DNA of 64,000 nt from Falsirhodobacter flavus (GCA_029846755.1 JARWBI010000004.1:169774-233773); one strand, 5' to 3'. Counted from the first letter of the stretch, positions 17,516-27,073 are shown. Program-made: numbers and translations. The notes: generated by a model from the sequence alone, not told the origin.

Positions 17516-17540
17516 CCCGCAACCGTTTTCCCGGTGCGGG
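17516..17540 (+). other. 5' leader hairpin before trcR
   Basis: CCCGCA (17516-17521) can pair with TGCGGG (17535-17540), continuing with CCG/CGG after one bulged A and closing on a pyrimidine loop. It lies 10 bases before the AAGGAG ribosome site of trcR. No T-run follows, so it is not a terminator; it could stabilise the mRNA or bind a protein. An AT-rich box, ACTATATAGC, at about 17471-17480 is a possible promoter element for this gene or the divergent RNase. Confidence 0.3.
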
Positions 17541-17564
17541 AGAGATTTGTAAAGGAGTGATCCC

Positions 17565-18317
17565 ATGTCCAAGCCCCTGATGTCCAAGGCGACGGCCGTC
17601 TGGCTTGTCGATAACACCACGCTGACGTTCAAGCAGGTCGCGGATTTCTGCGGCATGCACGAGTTGGAAGTGCAGGGCATCGCGGATGGCGACGTGGCGA
17701 CCGGCGTGAAGGGGTTCGACCCCGTCGCGAACAACCAGCTTGACGCGATCGAGATCGAGAAGGGCCAGAAGGACCCGCTCTACAAGCTGAAGCTGAAGTT
17801 CAACGCGGCGGCGCAAGGCGAGGACAAACGCCGCGGCCCGCGTTATACCCCGCTGTCGAAACGCCAGGACCGCCCGAACGCGATCCTGTGGCTCGTGAAG
17901 TTCCACCCCGAACTGTCCGACGGGCAGATCGCGAAACTGGTCGGCACCACGAAACCGACGATCCAGTCGATCCGCGAACGCACGCACTGGAACATCGCCT
18001 CGATGACGCCGATCGACCCGGTCGCGCTGGGCCTGTGCCGCCAGTCCGAACTGGACACCGCCGTGCAGCAGGCCGCCCGCAAGCGCGCTGCCGAAGGCGG
18101 GGTGATGTCGGATGACGAACGCCGCAAGCTGGTGTCGACCGAGCAGTCGCTGGGCATGGCGGACGAGCCGCGCGTGCCGTCCGCGCTGGACATCTTCAAG
18201 AAGGACGAGGCCGAGGAAGAAGAAAAGTCGCCTGCCGACTTCTCGGACGCGGAAAGCTTCTTCAACCTGCCTCAGTCGGACGATGACGAGGATGAGGACG
18301 ACGATCACCGCCGTTGA
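17565..18317 (+). CDS. trcR: DUF1013 cell-cycle transcriptional regulator (TrcR type)
   Basis: A 250-aa alphaproteobacterial DUF1013 protein, recalled as the cell-cycle regulator TrcR. The N-terminus MSKPLMSKATAVWLVDNTTL is conserved, and the FKQVADFCGMHELEVQGIAD segment (about 24-43) looks like a helix-turn-helix. A second one, LSDGQIAKLVGTTKPTIQSIRE, lies at about 118-139, as expected for a DNA-binding or RNA-polymerase-associated protein. The C-terminal 40 residues are very acidic and end in a DDDEDEDDD run, probably disordered. A good TAAAGGAG site precedes ATG 17565, and a strong terminator follows the stop. Confidence 0.88.
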   Translation: MSKPLMSKATAVWLVDNTTLTFKQVADFCGMHELEVQGIADGDVATGVKGFDPVANNQLDAIEIEKGQKDPLYKLKLKFNAAAQGEDKRRGPRYTPLSKRQDRPNAILWLVKFHPELSDGQIAKLVGTTKPTIQSIRERTHWNIASMTPIDPVALGLCRQSELDTAVQQAARKRAAEGGVMSDDERRKLVSTEQSLGMADEPRVPSALDIFKKDEAEEEEKSPADFSDAESFFNLPQSDDDEDEDDDHRR

Positions 18318-18321
18318 TCGC

Positions 18322-18345
18322 AAAGGGGCCGAAAGGCCCCTTTTT
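18322..18345 (+). terminator. Rho-independent terminator of trcR
   Basis: Stem AAAGGGGCC (18322-18330), loop GAAA, stem GGCCCCTTT (18335-18343), then a T-run. It lies five bases after the trcR stop. The TGA of the convergent iron permease falls at 18345-18347, so the hairpin may also serve that operon in the other direction. Confidence 0.9.
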
Positions 18346-19850
18346 CAATCGCGCCAGGGCAGGATGCCCTCGCGCCCCCGGCAGGCGCTGTCCAACGCCA
18401 GCGCCAGCCCCGCGACCAGCAGCAGCGACAGCACCGACAGCGCCGCCGCCCCGGTCGAGTTCCCCTCGTATTGCAGCGAAAAGATCATCACCCCCAGCGT
18501 CTCGTTCCCGCTGGACCACAGCAGTGCGGACAGCGTCAATTCGTTGAAGGCGGTCATGAAGATCAGCACCGCCCCCGCCAGCGCCGGGGCGGCGACGGGC
18601 GGGGCGAAGATGCGGGCGATCCGGGCGCGGATGGGGGCGCCGAAGATGCGGGCCGCCTCGTCCAGCGCGGGTTCGGTGCTGGCGGCGGCGGCGGAAAGAG
18701 GGCGCAGCGCCAGCGGCAGGAACCGCGCCAGATAGGCGATCAGCAGGATCGCCGGCGTGCCATAGACCGAGATGCCCAGCACCGGTAGCGGCGGCAGGAA
18801 GGTCATGATCGCCGCCAGCGCCAGCACCGTCCCCGGAACGACGAAAGGCGCATCGGCCAGCCAGTCCAGATGCCGCATCGCCCGGTTCCGCGCCACCTGC
18901 GACAACCACGCGAAGGGCAGGGCGATCACCGTCGAGATCACCGCCGCCGCGACAGACAGCAGCAGCGAATTGACGAAGGCGCGGCGGATCGTGGCGCTGT
19001 CCAACACCTGCGCGAAGTTCTGAAGGCTCGCCGTGTCCAGCCCCAGCTTAACCCCCAGGGCGGGCGACAGCGCCGTGCCCATCAGCGCCAGCATCGGCGT
19101 CACCATCAAGAGTATCAGGCTCGTCCACACCGCCGCCGTCGCCATGCCGGACGCGCGAGGACGCTCGAACGGGCGGCCCTGCGGCACCGGAACGGCCAGC
19201 CGCAACGTCAGCGCACGCAGCGCCAGTGCCGCCCCGGCCAACGCCACCAGCAGCAAGGCCAGCACCGCCACCTGCCCGAGGATGGACGGGCCGAACCCGT
19301 TCAGCCGTTGATAGATCAGCGTGGTCAGCATCGGGAACCGGCCCGGAATGCCCAGAAGTGCAGGGACGCCGAAATTGCCCACCGCCGCCGCAAAGGCCAG
19401 CGCCGCGCCCGCCCCGCAGGCCGGAAGGCACAGCGGCAGGATCACGCGGCGCAGGATCGCCCCTTGCGAGGCACCGCCGATTCGCGCCGCCTCGATCAGG
19501 TCCGCCGGTATCGCCTTCAACGCCGCGCGCACGGCGATGAACACCAGCGGCATATGTTCGACCCCCATCAGCAGCGCGATGCCGGTTCCGGAATAGATAG
19601 GGTTCGGGCCAGGAACCAGCGCGCCTGCAAGTTCGATCCACGCCAGCGCCATGATCTGCGACGGGATCAGCAGAGGCGACAGCGCCAGAAACGTCATCGC
19701 CACCCGCCCGCGCATCCGGAACGCGCCCAGCGCCAGTGCCAGGCCTGTGCCCAGCACGACCGAGATGACGACCGATCCGGCCGAGGCGGCCAGCGTATTC
19801 TCCAGCGCCCGCCATGTGGCGCGGCTGTCCCACGCCTCGGCGATCACCAC
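18345..19850 (-). CDS. iron(III)-type ABC transporter permease (FbpB-like), system 1; true start uncertain
   Basis: A permease with two fused BPD_transp_1 domains of the FbpB/ThiP class, each with an EAA loop (for example LIEAARIGGASQGAILRRVILP). It has about 12 hydrophobic segments. The first ordinary start codon in frame is GTG 19850, giving 501 aa, but the frame stays open upstream to about 20218. It encodes GIKRRGGG and then LLAALIAFYVIAIGLWPLL, a convincing first transmembrane helix, with no ATG, GTG or TTG. The real start may be CTG 19934, an ATC near 19958-19967, or an ATG lost by mutation or sequencing error. It directly follows the binding-protein gene on the same strand. Confidence 0.8.
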   Translation of the reverse strand: MVIAEAWDSRATWRALENTLAASAGSVVISVVLGTGLALALGAFRMRGRVAMTFLALSPLLIPSQIMALAWIELAGALVPGPNPIYSGTGIALLMGVEHMPLVFIAVRAALKAIPADLIEAARIGGASQGAILRRVILPLCLPACGAGAALAFAAAVGNFGVPALLGIPGRFPMLTTLIYQRLNGFGPSILGQVAVLALLLVALAGAALALRALTLRLAVPVPQGRPFERPRASGMATAAVWTSLILLMVTPMLALMGTALSPALGVKLGLDTASLQNFAQVLDSATIRRAFVNSLLLSVAAAVISTVIALPFAWLSQVARNRAMRHLDWLADAPFVVPGTVLALAAIMTFLPPLPVLGISVYGTPAILLIAYLARFLPLALRPLSAAAASTEPALDEAARIFGAPIRARIARIFAPPVAAPALAGAVLIFMTAFNELTLSALLWSSGNETLGVMIFSLQYEGNSTGAAALSVLSLLLVAGLALALDSACRGREGILPWRD

Positions 19851-19968
19851 CGGGTCTGCAGCCCGCAGGAACAGGCGCAGCAGCGGCCAAAGGCCGATGG
19901 CGATGACATAGAATGCGATCAGGGCGGCAAGCAGATGCCCGCCGCCCCGACGCTTGATGCCGTTGATG

Positions 19969-20955
19969 TCAGCCGCCGAAAAGATCTGCGAATTCCTGTT
20001 TGTTGGCCTGATCGTCCGTCAGCATCTTCGCCGGGTCGGCCTCCAGCACCTTGATCGTGGCCGGATCGGGATAGCCTTCGGGCGGGGTCATGCCTTCAAG
20101 GATCGGGAAGTAGCCCTGCGCGACCGACTGCTCCTGCGCCGCCTGCCCAAGCTGCCAGTCGACGAAGACCTTGGCGGCTTCGACATTGTCGCTGCCGGCG
20201 ATGATCGCGACGGGCTGGGTGATGGTGGACACGCCTTCCTCGGGGAAGACGAAATCGACGGGCGAGCCTTTGGCCTTGGCGTTCATCGCCATGTATTCGA
20301 CGATCATGCCATAGGCTTTCTCGCCCCGCGCGACGGCTTCCAGCACGGTGCCGTTGCCCTGACCCGCGACCGCGCCGTTATCGGCCAGCGTCTCGTAATA
20401 CTCCCACCCGAATTCGGGCTGCTGGACCATGGTGCCGACATGGATCACCGCCGCGCCGGAATAAAGCGGGCTGGGCATGATCGTCTGGGCCGCAGCCTCG
20501 GGCGCGGTCAGGTCGGCCCATTTCGTCGGCGGCGTCTTCACCAGATCGGTGTTGTAGATGATGCCGGTGGTCAGCAGCTTGGTGCCGAAGAAGGTCTTGT
20601 CGGGATCGACCAGCGCGGCGGGGATGCCGTCAAGCGGCGCATCTTCGTAGGCCAGCAGACGGTCCCGATCCTTCAGCTGCGTCATCGCCAGCGTGTCGGC
20701 GATCAGCATGATGTCGGCCTGCGGTGCGCCGGCGGCATATTCGGCCTCCAGCTTCGACATCAGCTCGGTCGTGCCGGAGCGGAAAACCTCGACCGTGATT
20801 TCGGGATGGTCGGCGTTGAACGCCTCGACCACCGCGGCCATCTGGTCGTTCGGCTGCGAGGTATAGACGGTGATCGTGCCCGAGGCCTGCGCCAGCGCCG
20901 CAAGGGGCAGCGCAGTCGAGAGGAGAAGGCCGAGGGGGATGGAACGGAAGGTCAT
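19969..20955 (-). CDS. iron(III)-type ABC transporter substrate-binding protein, system 1
   Basis: A 328-aa periplasmic binding protein. The signal peptide is about 1-23 (ending ALAQA), and mature GTITVYTSQPNDQMAAVVEAF is typical of FbpA/AfuA-like ferric ion binders (ITVYTS at about 27-32). ADIMLIADT and ITQPVAIIAGSDN lie along the ligand cleft. Binding proteins for 2-aminoethylphosphonate and thiamine also belong to this superfamily, so iron is likely but not proven. It lies between the ATPase (upstream) and permease genes; the ribosome site before ATG 20955 is weak. Confidence 0.86.
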   Translation of the reverse strand: MTFRSIPLGLLLSTALPLAALAQASGTITVYTSQPNDQMAAVVEAFNADHPEITVEVFRSGTTELMSKLEAEYAAGAPQADIMLIADTLAMTQLKDRDRLLAYEDAPLDGIPAALVDPDKTFFGTKLLTTGIIYNTDLVKTPPTKWADLTAPEAAAQTIMPSPLYSGAAVIHVGTMVQQPEFGWEYYETLADNGAVAGQGNGTVLEAVARGEKAYGMIVEYMAMNAKAKGSPVDFVFPEEGVSTITQPVAIIAGSDNVEAAKVFVDWQLGQAAQEQSVAQGYFPILEGMTPPEGYPDPATIKVLEADPAKMLTDDQANKQEFADLFGG

Positions 20956-20988
20956 TGGGATTGTCCGGTTCTTGATGCTGCGGGCGTT

Positions 20989-22050
20989 CTATTGCGCGCT
21001 TGCGACGGAAAGGTGACAGGCGGGGGCGCCTTCGCGCGCGATGACCCAGCCCCCCGCGATCCCAATGCGGATCGCCCCCGGCGCGACGGGCGCGCGTGAG
21101 GGGATGTCCACCTCGGCATCGGCCAGGAGGGCGTGGACCATCTGCATTCCGTTTTCGAACCGCTGGCCGGTTGCCTCTGCCGGAATGCCCGCCGGGTCGA
21201 TGGCAAGATCGCGGGCATGCAGGCACAGCCAGCCGGGGCCGGGGGGCGCGTCACCCGGCGCGGACAGCCGGTGCCCCGCCAGCAGCAGATCGCACTGTCC
21301 GCCCCGGCTGCCCAGCACATCAACCGGCACCGTGCGCCCCGCGCCGACGAACCGCGCGACCATGGCCGAGGCGGGACGGTCGAACAGCGCCTGCGGGCTG
21401 TCCACCTGCTGCAGCCGCCCAGCATCCATCACGGCAACCAGATCGGATATCGCCATCGCCTCGTTCTGGTCATGCGTGACGAAGACGAAGGTCGTACCGG
21501 ACTGGCGGTGGATGCGCCGGAATTCGGCCAGCATGGACTGGCGCAGATGCGCGTCGAGGTTTGCCAACGGCTCGTCCAGCAGGATCAGGCGCGGGCGGAC
21601 GGCAAGGCTGCGGGCCAGCGCGACCCGCTGGCGCTGCCCGCCCGAAAGCTGGTGCGGACGGCGATCCGCCAGATGCGATAGCCCAACCATCGCCAATGCC
21701 TCGGCCACGCGGTCCTTGGCCGGGATGCGCCGCATTTCCAGCCCGAAGGCGACGTTGGCGGCGACGGTCATATGCGGCCAGAGCGCATAGGACTGGAACA
21801 CCATGCCCAGATCCCGCTCGCCCGGTTCGACGAAGCTGCGCCCTTCGGCGACGACCCGCCCGTCCATCGCGATGCGCCCCGCCTCTGGCCGCTCCAGCCC
21901 CGCGATCAGGCGCAGCAACGTGGTCTTGCCGCAGCCCGACGGCCCCAGAAGCGAAAAGAACGCCCCCGAGGGCACGGACAGCGACACGCGGTCCACCGCG
22001 CGGGTGCCGCCGAAGCTGAGTGTCACATCCGTAAGGTCTATGCTGGCCAT
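20989..22050 (-). CDS. iron(III)-type ABC transporter ATP-binding protein, system 1
   Basis: A 353-aa ATPase of the FbpC/PotA group. Walker A GPSGCGKTTL is at about 37-46, the signature LSGGQRQRVALARSLA at about 134-149, Walker B LILLDEPLANLD at about 154-165, and the H-loop VTHDQNEAM follows. A TOBE-like C-terminal extension starts at about 240. I chose ATG 22050 (MASIDLTDVTLSFGG) although the frame is open upstream. It is the first gene of the reverse-strand operon ATPase, binding protein, permease, and is 56 bases from the divergent second iron operon, so their promoters lie close together or overlap. Confidence 0.88.
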   Translation of the reverse strand: MASIDLTDVTLSFGGTRAVDRVSLSVPSGAFFSLLGPSGCGKTTLLRLIAGLERPEAGRIAMDGRVVAEGRSFVEPGERDLGMVFQSYALWPHMTVAANVAFGLEMRRIPAKDRVAEALAMVGLSHLADRRPHQLSGGQRQRVALARSLAVRPRLILLDEPLANLDAHLRQSMLAEFRRIHRQSGTTFVFVTHDQNEAMAISDLVAVMDAGRLQQVDSPQALFDRPASAMVARFVGAGRTVPVDVLGSRGGQCDLLLAGHRLSAPGDAPPGPGWLCLHARDLAIDPAGIPAEATGQRFENGMQMVHALLADAEVDIPSRAPVAPGAIRIGIAGGWVIAREGAPACHLSVASAQ

Positions 22051-22106
22051 CGCGCCCCGCCTATACACCGGATGTGACAGGGTGGTGAAGCCGAAAGGGA
22101 AGGCGA

Positions 22107-23117
22107 ATGGAGCTTGCACTGGACCGCGTCTCGCGCCGTTTCGGCGGGGTGCAGGCATTGTCCGACGTGTCGCTGGGTGTGGGCCGGGGCGAGGTGGTCT
22201 GCCTTGTCGGGCCATCCGGCTGCGGGAAATCCACGCTGCTACGGCTGATCGCGGGGGTGGACCGGCCCGACGCGGGAACGATCAGCCTGCTGGGGCGCGA
22301 CATCACCCGCGTCCCCCCCGAGGATCGCCATGTCGGATTCATGTTTCAGGATTATGCCCTGTTCCCGCATCTGTCGGCTCGGGACAACATCCTGTTCGGG
22401 CTGCGGCGGCGCGCGAATGCCGATGCGATGGCCGAAGAGATCATCCGCCGCCTTGGCATCGGCCATCTGGTGGGCCGTTTCCCGCATATGCTGTCGGGGG
22501 GCGAACAGCAGCGGGTGGCGCTGGCCCGCGCACTGGCCCCGCGCCCGCATGTGCTGCTGATGGACGAGCCGTTCTCGAACCTCGACCGGACCTTGCGCGA
22601 TGGCATCCGCGAAGAAACACTGGCGATCCTTGCCGCGCTGGAGGCGACGGTGGTGATGGTGACGCACGACCCCGAGGAGGCGCTGTCCTCGGGCGATCGG
22701 GTGGTGCTGATGCGTGCGGGGCGCGTGGTGCAGGCCGGGCGGGGCGAGGATGTCTATGACCGGCCCGAAAGCGCCTATGCCGCCGGGTTCTTCTGCGACT
22801 TCAACCGTTTTGACGGGGTAGTGGAACGCGGCGCGGTGGCGACCCCCTTCGGCCCGATCACGGCCGGCTTCGCGGATGGCACGGCGGTGCAGGTCCTGCT
22901 GCGTCCGCAAGCGCTGCATCCGGCGGATACCGGCACGGCCGCGACCGTCGCCTCCGTGACGCTGATGGGCGAGATCGAGCAGACCCGCCTGCGTCTTGCC
23001 TGCGGGCCGGAGGTGCGCCTGCGTTCCAGCAGGCGGCACGGGTTGCGGCAGGGCGAGGGCGTCTTCCTGCGGGCCGATCCGGCGGGGGTTCTGATCTTTC
23101 CAGCAGATGCGGCATAG
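22107..23117 (+). CDS. iron(III)-type ABC transporter ATP-binding protein, system 2
   Basis: A 336-aa FbpC-like ATPase. Walker A GPSGCGKSTLLRL is at about 38-50, the signature LSGGEQQRVALARALA at about 130-145, Walker B VLLMDEPFSNLD at about 150-161, and the switch motif VTHDPEEAL follows. A TOBE-like tail follows from about 235. An AAGGGAAGG site precedes ATG 22107. It opens a plus-strand operon with the binding-protein and permease genes and faces the ATPase of system 1 across 56 bases. The two ATPases share the fold but differ clearly in sequence, so this is not a recent duplication. Confidence 0.88.
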   Translation: MELALDRVSRRFGGVQALSDVSLGVGRGEVVCLVGPSGCGKSTLLRLIAGVDRPDAGTISLLGRDITRVPPEDRHVGFMFQDYALFPHLSARDNILFGLRRRANADAMAEEIIRRLGIGHLVGRFPHMLSGGEQQRVALARALAPRPHVLLMDEPFSNLDRTLRDGIREETLAILAALEATVVMVTHDPEEALSSGDRVVLMRAGRVVQAGRGEDVYDRPESAYAAGFFCDFNRFDGVVERGAVATPFGPITAGFADGTAVQVLLRPQALHPADTGTAATVASVTLMGEIEQTRLRLACGPEVRLRSSRRHGLRQGEGVFLRADPAGVLIFPADAA

Positions 23118-23192
23118 GGGCGCATCCGAATTTCTTTACTGTTTAAGTCGGGTGACGCAATGATCGCGCATCATCCGCTTGGGGAGGCTAAA

Positions 23193-24197
23193 ATGAAACA
23201 TCTGGCACTGGGCACCGCCCTCTCGTTTCTGGCGGGCGCCGCCGCCGCGCAGGAGCTGAACCTTTACACCACGCGCGAGCCGGGACTGGTCGAGCCGCTG
23301 CTGGACGCGTTCACCGCATCCAGCGGGATCGAGGTCAACACCATCTTCCTGAAGGAAGGCCTGCCCGAACGGGTCGAGGCCGAGGGCGACCGTTCGCCTG
23401 CCGATGTGCTGATGACGGTCGATATCGGCAATCTGGTCGATCTTGTGGATCGTGGCCTGACCCAGCCCGTGCAATCGGATGTGCTGGAGGCGGCGATTCC
23501 GGAAAGCATGCGCGATGCGGACGGGCAATGGTTCGCCCTGTCGCTGCGGGCCCGCGCGCTTTACGTCGCCAAGGATCTGGGGCTGACCGAATTCCATTAC
23601 GAGGATCTGGCCGACCCCGAATGGAAGGGCCGCGTCTGCATCCGGTCGGGCCAGCACCCCTATAACGTCGCGCTGACCGCAGCCTATATCGCCCATCACG
23701 GCGAGGCGGAGGCCGAGGCGTGGCTGGCCGGGGTTCACGACAACCTTGCCCGAAAGGCCGGGGGCGGCGACCGGGACGTGGCGCGCGACATCATGGGCGG
23801 GCTGTGCGACATCGGCATCGCCAATTCCTATTACGTCGGGCAGATGCTGTCGGGCAATGGCGGACCGGAACAGCTCGAATGGGTGAACGCCATCCGGCTC
23901 GTCTTCCCGACGTTCGAGAATGGCGGCACGCAGATCAACATCTCGGGGGCGGCGGTGGCGAAACATGCGCCCAACCGGGATGAAGCCGTGGCCCTTCTGG
24001 AATACCTCGTCTCGCCCGAGGCGCAGAAGATCTATGCCGAGGCGAATTTCGAGCATCCGGTGAACGCCACCGCCGCCGTCAGCCCGCTGATCGTGCAGTT
24101 CGGCGACATGACGCCCGACACGATCACGCTGACCGAGGTGGCACGCAACCGCAAGGCGGCAAGCGAGCTGGCCGAGAAGGTCGGTTTCGACAATTGA
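23193..24197 (+). CDS. iron(III)-type ABC transporter substrate-binding protein, system 2
   Basis: A 334-aa periplasmic binding protein (FbpA/FutA class). The signal peptide is about 1-19 (ending GAAAA), followed by QELNLYTTREPGLVEPLLDAF. Tyrosine-containing segments such as GIANSYYVGQM (about 209-219) match the paired tyrosines that bind Fe3+ in this class. An upstream in-frame ATG exists at 23160, but ATG 23193 has GGGGAGG immediately before it and gives a clean signal peptide. It is 75 bases downstream of the ATPase and coupled to the permease by TTGA. Confidence 0.9.
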   Translation: MKHLALGTALSFLAGAAAAQELNLYTTREPGLVEPLLDAFTASSGIEVNTIFLKEGLPERVEAEGDRSPADVLMTVDIGNLVDLVDRGLTQPVQSDVLEAAIPESMRDADGQWFALSLRARALYVAKDLGLTEFHYEDLADPEWKGRVCIRSGQHPYNVALTAAYIAHHGEAEAEAWLAGVHDNLARKAGGGDRDVARDIMGGLCDIGIANSYYVGQMLSGNGGPEQLEWVNAIRLVFPTFENGGTQINISGAAVAKHAPNRDEAVALLEYLVSPEAQKIYAEANFEHPVNATAAVSPLIVQFGDMTPDTITLTEVARNRKAASELAEKVGFDN

Positions 24198-25795
24198 CGC
24201 GGGCCTGGCTGGCAGGGGTGGCGGCGGTCGCGGCGCTGGTCTGCCTGCCGGTCGCCTCGCTTCTGGTGATCGCGGCGCAGGGCAGCTCGGGGCTTTGGTC
24301 ACATCTGGCGGCCAATGTCCTGCCGGTTGCGCTGCGCGATACACTGGTGCTCCTGGCGGGGGTGGGGGTGTTGGTCGCCGTGGTCGGGACCGGGACGGCG
24401 TGGCTGGTGACGGCGCATGACTTTCCGGGGCGGCGGGTGCTGGAATGGGCGCTGCTGCTGCCGCTGGCGGTGCCGACCTATATCTCGGCCTATGCCTGGC
24501 TGGATATCCTGCATCCGGTGGGGCCGGTGCAGGGTTGGATTCGCGCGATCTTGGGCTATTCCGGCCCGCGTGAATTCCGGCTGCCGGATGTGCGGTCGAT
24601 GGTGGGCTGCATCTTGCTGCTGGGGCTGGTGCTCTACCCCTATGTCTATCTGACTGCGCGGGCGATGTTCTTCACGCAAGCGGCGGGGCTGATCGAGGCG
24701 GCGCGCACCTTGGGCGAGCGGAAGGTGTTCCGCCGCGTCGCCCTGCCGCTGGCCCGCCCTGCGGTGGCGGTGGGCGTGTCGCTGGCGCTGATGGAGGCGC
24801 TGAACGACATTGGCGCGTCGGAGTTTCTGGGCGTTCGGACGATGACCGTTTCCGTCTACAGCACATGGATCAGCAGGGCGGACCTGCCGGGGGCGGCGCA
24901 GATCGCGCTTGCGATGCTGGCGCTGGTTGTGGGGCTGGTGATGATGGAACGCTGGGCAAGGCGGAACCAGCGCTATGCCGCCGGGCAGCGGCCCCGGCCC
25001 ATCGGGCGCAACGCCCTGCGCGGCTGGCGGGCGGGGCTGGCGATGCTGGCCTGCGCGGTTCCGGTGCTGCTGGGCTTCGCCGCGCCTGCGACCTATCTGG
25101 TGGTCGAGGCGTGGAAGCGTATCGCCTTCGCCGGCATTTCGCCTACGCTATGGTCCGAGGCGCTGAACACGGTGCTTCTGGCCAGCGCGGCGACGGCGCT
25201 GGTGCTGCTCTGCGGAACGGTCGCGGCCTATGCCGGGCGGCTGCATGGGCGGGGCGGGCTTTTGGCGCGGGCGACGACGCTGGGCTATGCCGTGCCGGGG
25301 ACAGTGCTGGCGATCGGGCTTTTGCCACTGGTGGCGGCGCTGGACCGGGGGCTGATCGCGGCGGGGCTTCCGGCGGTGCTGATCCTTGGCGGCAGCGGGG
25401 CGGTGCTGCTGGCCTATATGGCGCGGTTCATGGCCATCGCGACGGGTGGGGTCGAGTCCGGGTTTGCCCGCATCCCGCCGTCCTACGATCACGCCTCGCG
25501 CAGTCTGGGGCAGGGGCCGACGGGGACGTTCCGGCGGATCCACCTGCCGCTGTCGCGCCCCGCGCTTGTGGCGGTGGCGCTGCTGGTCTTCGTCGATTGC
25601 GCGAAAGAGCTTCCGGCGACGCTGCTGCTGCGCCCGCTGAACGTGGAGACGCTGGCGACGCATCTGTATGGCGAGGCGGCACGCGGCACCTATGAGGAAG
25701 CCGCGATTGCCGCGCTGGTCATCGTGGCCATCGGCATGGCCCCGGTCATCCTGCTGGCGCGTCAGCCGCGCCCGCGATATCCCGGAACGCCCTGA
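24194..25795 (+). CDS. iron(III)-type ABC transporter permease (FbpB-like), system 2
   Basis: A 533-aa inner-membrane permease with two fused transport domains. Hydrophobic helices run from residue 5 onward, and EAA loops include [24 protein letters not shown] (about 164-187) and a second, less regular copy [26 protein letters not shown] (about 433-458). It starts at TTG 24194, overlapping the binding-protein stop (TTGA). Unlike its counterpart in system 1, its N-terminal helix is intact behind a usable start. The last 34 bases overlap the convergent queF gene. Confidence 0.88.
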   Translation: MTRAWLAGVAAVAALVCLPVASLLVIAAQGSSGLWSHLAANVLPVALRDTLVLLAGVGVLVAVVGTGTAWLVTAHDFPGRRVLEWALLLPLAVPTYISAYAWLDILHPVGPVQGWIRAILGYSGPREFRLPDVRSMVGCILLLGLVLYPYVYLTARAMFFTQAAGLIEAARTLGERKVFRRVALPLARPAVAVGVSLALMEALNDIGASEFLGVRTMTVSVYSTWISRADLPGAAQIALAMLALVVGLVMMERWARRNQRYAAGQRPRPIGRNALRGWRAGLAMLACAVPVLLGFAAPATYLVVEAWKRIAFAGISPTLWSEALNTVLLASAATALVLLCGTVAAYAGRLHGRGGLLARATTLGYAVPGTVLAIGLLPLVAALDRGLIAAGLPAVLILGGSGAVLLAYMARFMAIATGGVESGFARIPPSYDHASRSLGQGPTGTFRRIHLPLSRPALVAVALLVFVDCAKELPATLLLRPLNVETLATHLYGEAARGTYEEAAIAALVIVAIGMAPVILLARQPRPRYPGTP

Positions 25796-26223
25796 TCCGG
25801 CACCCAGACGCCGCTTGGCACCGGCCCGGTCTGATAGAACACGTCGATCGGGATGCCGCCGCGCGGATACCAATATCCGCCGATCCGCAGCCATTGCGGT
25901 TCGAGGAAATCTGCCAGCCGTCGCGCGATGGACACGGTGCAATCCTCGTGGAAGGCACCGTGATTTCGGAATGCCCCAAGGTAGAGCTTCAGCGATTTCG
26001 ATTCGACCAGCCAGCCGCCGGGGACATAGTCGATCACCAGATGCGCAAAATCGGGCTGCCCCGTCATCGGGCAAAGCGAAGTGAATTCCGGCGCGGTGAA
26101 GCGCACGCAATAGGGAACCTCGGCCTGCGGGTTGAAGACACGCTCCAGCACCGCGTCTTCGGGCGATGCGGGCAATTCGGTCTTGCCGCCCAGTTGCGTC
26201 AGGTTGTCGTAGATCGTCGTCAT
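25762..26223 (-). CDS. queF: NADPH-dependent 7-cyano-7-deazaguanine reductase QueF
   Basis: A 153-aa type I QueF that reduces preQ0 to preQ1 in queuosine tRNA-modification synthesis. The catalytic cysteine is C51 ([13 protein letters not shown]) with the aspartate D58, the QueF NADPH motif ESKSLKLYL is at 71-79, and His89/Glu90 (AFHEDC) bind the substrate. Length and residues are those of the unimodular family. The gene's 3' end overlaps the iron permease by 34 bases. It directly precedes, on the same strand, the glycosyltransferase-like gene's territory (one-base gap), but the two seem functionally unrelated. Confidence 0.96.
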   Translation of the reverse strand: MTTIYDNLTQLGGKTELPASPEDAVLERVFNPQAEVPYCVRFTAPEFTSLCPMTGQPDFAHLVIDYVPGGWLVESKSLKLYLGAFRNHGAFHEDCTVSIARRLADFLEPQWLRIGGYWYPRGGIPIDVFYQTGPVPSGVWVPDQGVPGYRGRG

Positions 26224-26224
26224 G

Positions 26225-27073
26225 TCAAACCCATTGCCCCGGCTCCATCAGCCCAAGGTCCATCAGCTGTTGCGAATGCCAGCGGAACTCGACCGAGTTG
26301 TGCCAGCGCATGTCGGCGACCCCGTATCGCGAGGCGGGGTTGGTCTTCAATGCCTTTGCCGTGCGGAAGGAACAGGTGGCGATGGTGGCGCTGTGGTGCC
26401 ACGGGCAGGAATAGGTGTTGTATTCCTGATCGTTGAAGGTGAAATCGGGGTTCAGGACCAGACCTTCCTTTGCACGGAAAAGTGCGATCCGGTCTATCTT
26501 GCGGCGGGACAGGGGGATATGTTCCTCGTATCGCCAGCGCAGGCCGCCGAAGAAATCCAGCTGCCGCTCGCGCGGCTCGCCTTCCGGCCCCTTGCGGCCC
26601 AGAGCGTAATAGCCGGACTTGTCCAGCAGCGCCTCCTCCAGCGAAACGGCCAGCGGAAAGCGGTGCAGATCGCCCGCGTAAAGATCGACAACATAGGTCA
26701 GAAAGGCGTCGCGCCGTTCCTCGGCATGAAAGGCGATCAACTCGCGCACGCGCCGCGTTTCGCAGAAGGGAAAGAAAAGGTATTCGGCGTTGAAGCAGTA
26801 ATGCATCCAGACGCCCGGCGCGGCGGCGATCAGCCGGTTCACCGCGCGGGGCAGGGCGTTGTCGGCATGGGCGTCGTGGTCGATGCGGACCGCCCGCGCG
26901 TCGATCTCCACCACGATCTCGGGCGGGGCAAGCAGCAGGACGGTCGCGAAGCCGATCCTGAGGCAATGGGCAAGGGTCGATGCGATCTCGACCTCGTCTT
27001 CGGCCATGACGATGGCGACCGGGCCTTTGAGGGTGCCGGTGGCAAGATAGCTGTCCAGACTGTCGTATCGCAT
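26225..27073 (-). CDS. glycosyltransferase family 2-like protein (uncertain)
   Basis: A 282-aa protein with an N-terminal alpha/beta segment ([19 protein letters not shown], about 19-37), then [19 protein letters not shown] (about 51-69), where the acidic pairs could act as a DXD-like site. A later aromatic-rich region holds WHHSATI and [16 protein letters not shown] recall similar Rhodobacterales proteins being called GT2-like, but no diagnostic motif is decisive. ATG 27073 was chosen over an upstream in-frame ATG at 27220 because that one would lie inside the miaB coding sequence. It ends one base from queF and is divergent from miaB. Confidence 0.6.
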   Translation of the reverse strand: MRYDSLDSYLATGTLKGPVAIVMAEDEVEIASTLAHCLRIGFATVLLLAPPEIVVEIDARAVRIDHDAHADNALPRAVNRLIAAAPGVWMHYCFNAEYLFFPFCETRRVRELIAFHAEERRDAFLTYVVDLYAGDLHRFPLAVSLEEALLDKSGYYALGRKGPEGEPRERQLDFFGGLRWRYEEHIPLSRRKIDRIALFRAKEGLVLNPDFTFNDQEYNTYSCPWHHSATIATCSFRTAKALKTNPASRYGVADMRWHNSVEFRWHSQQLMDLGLMEPGQWV

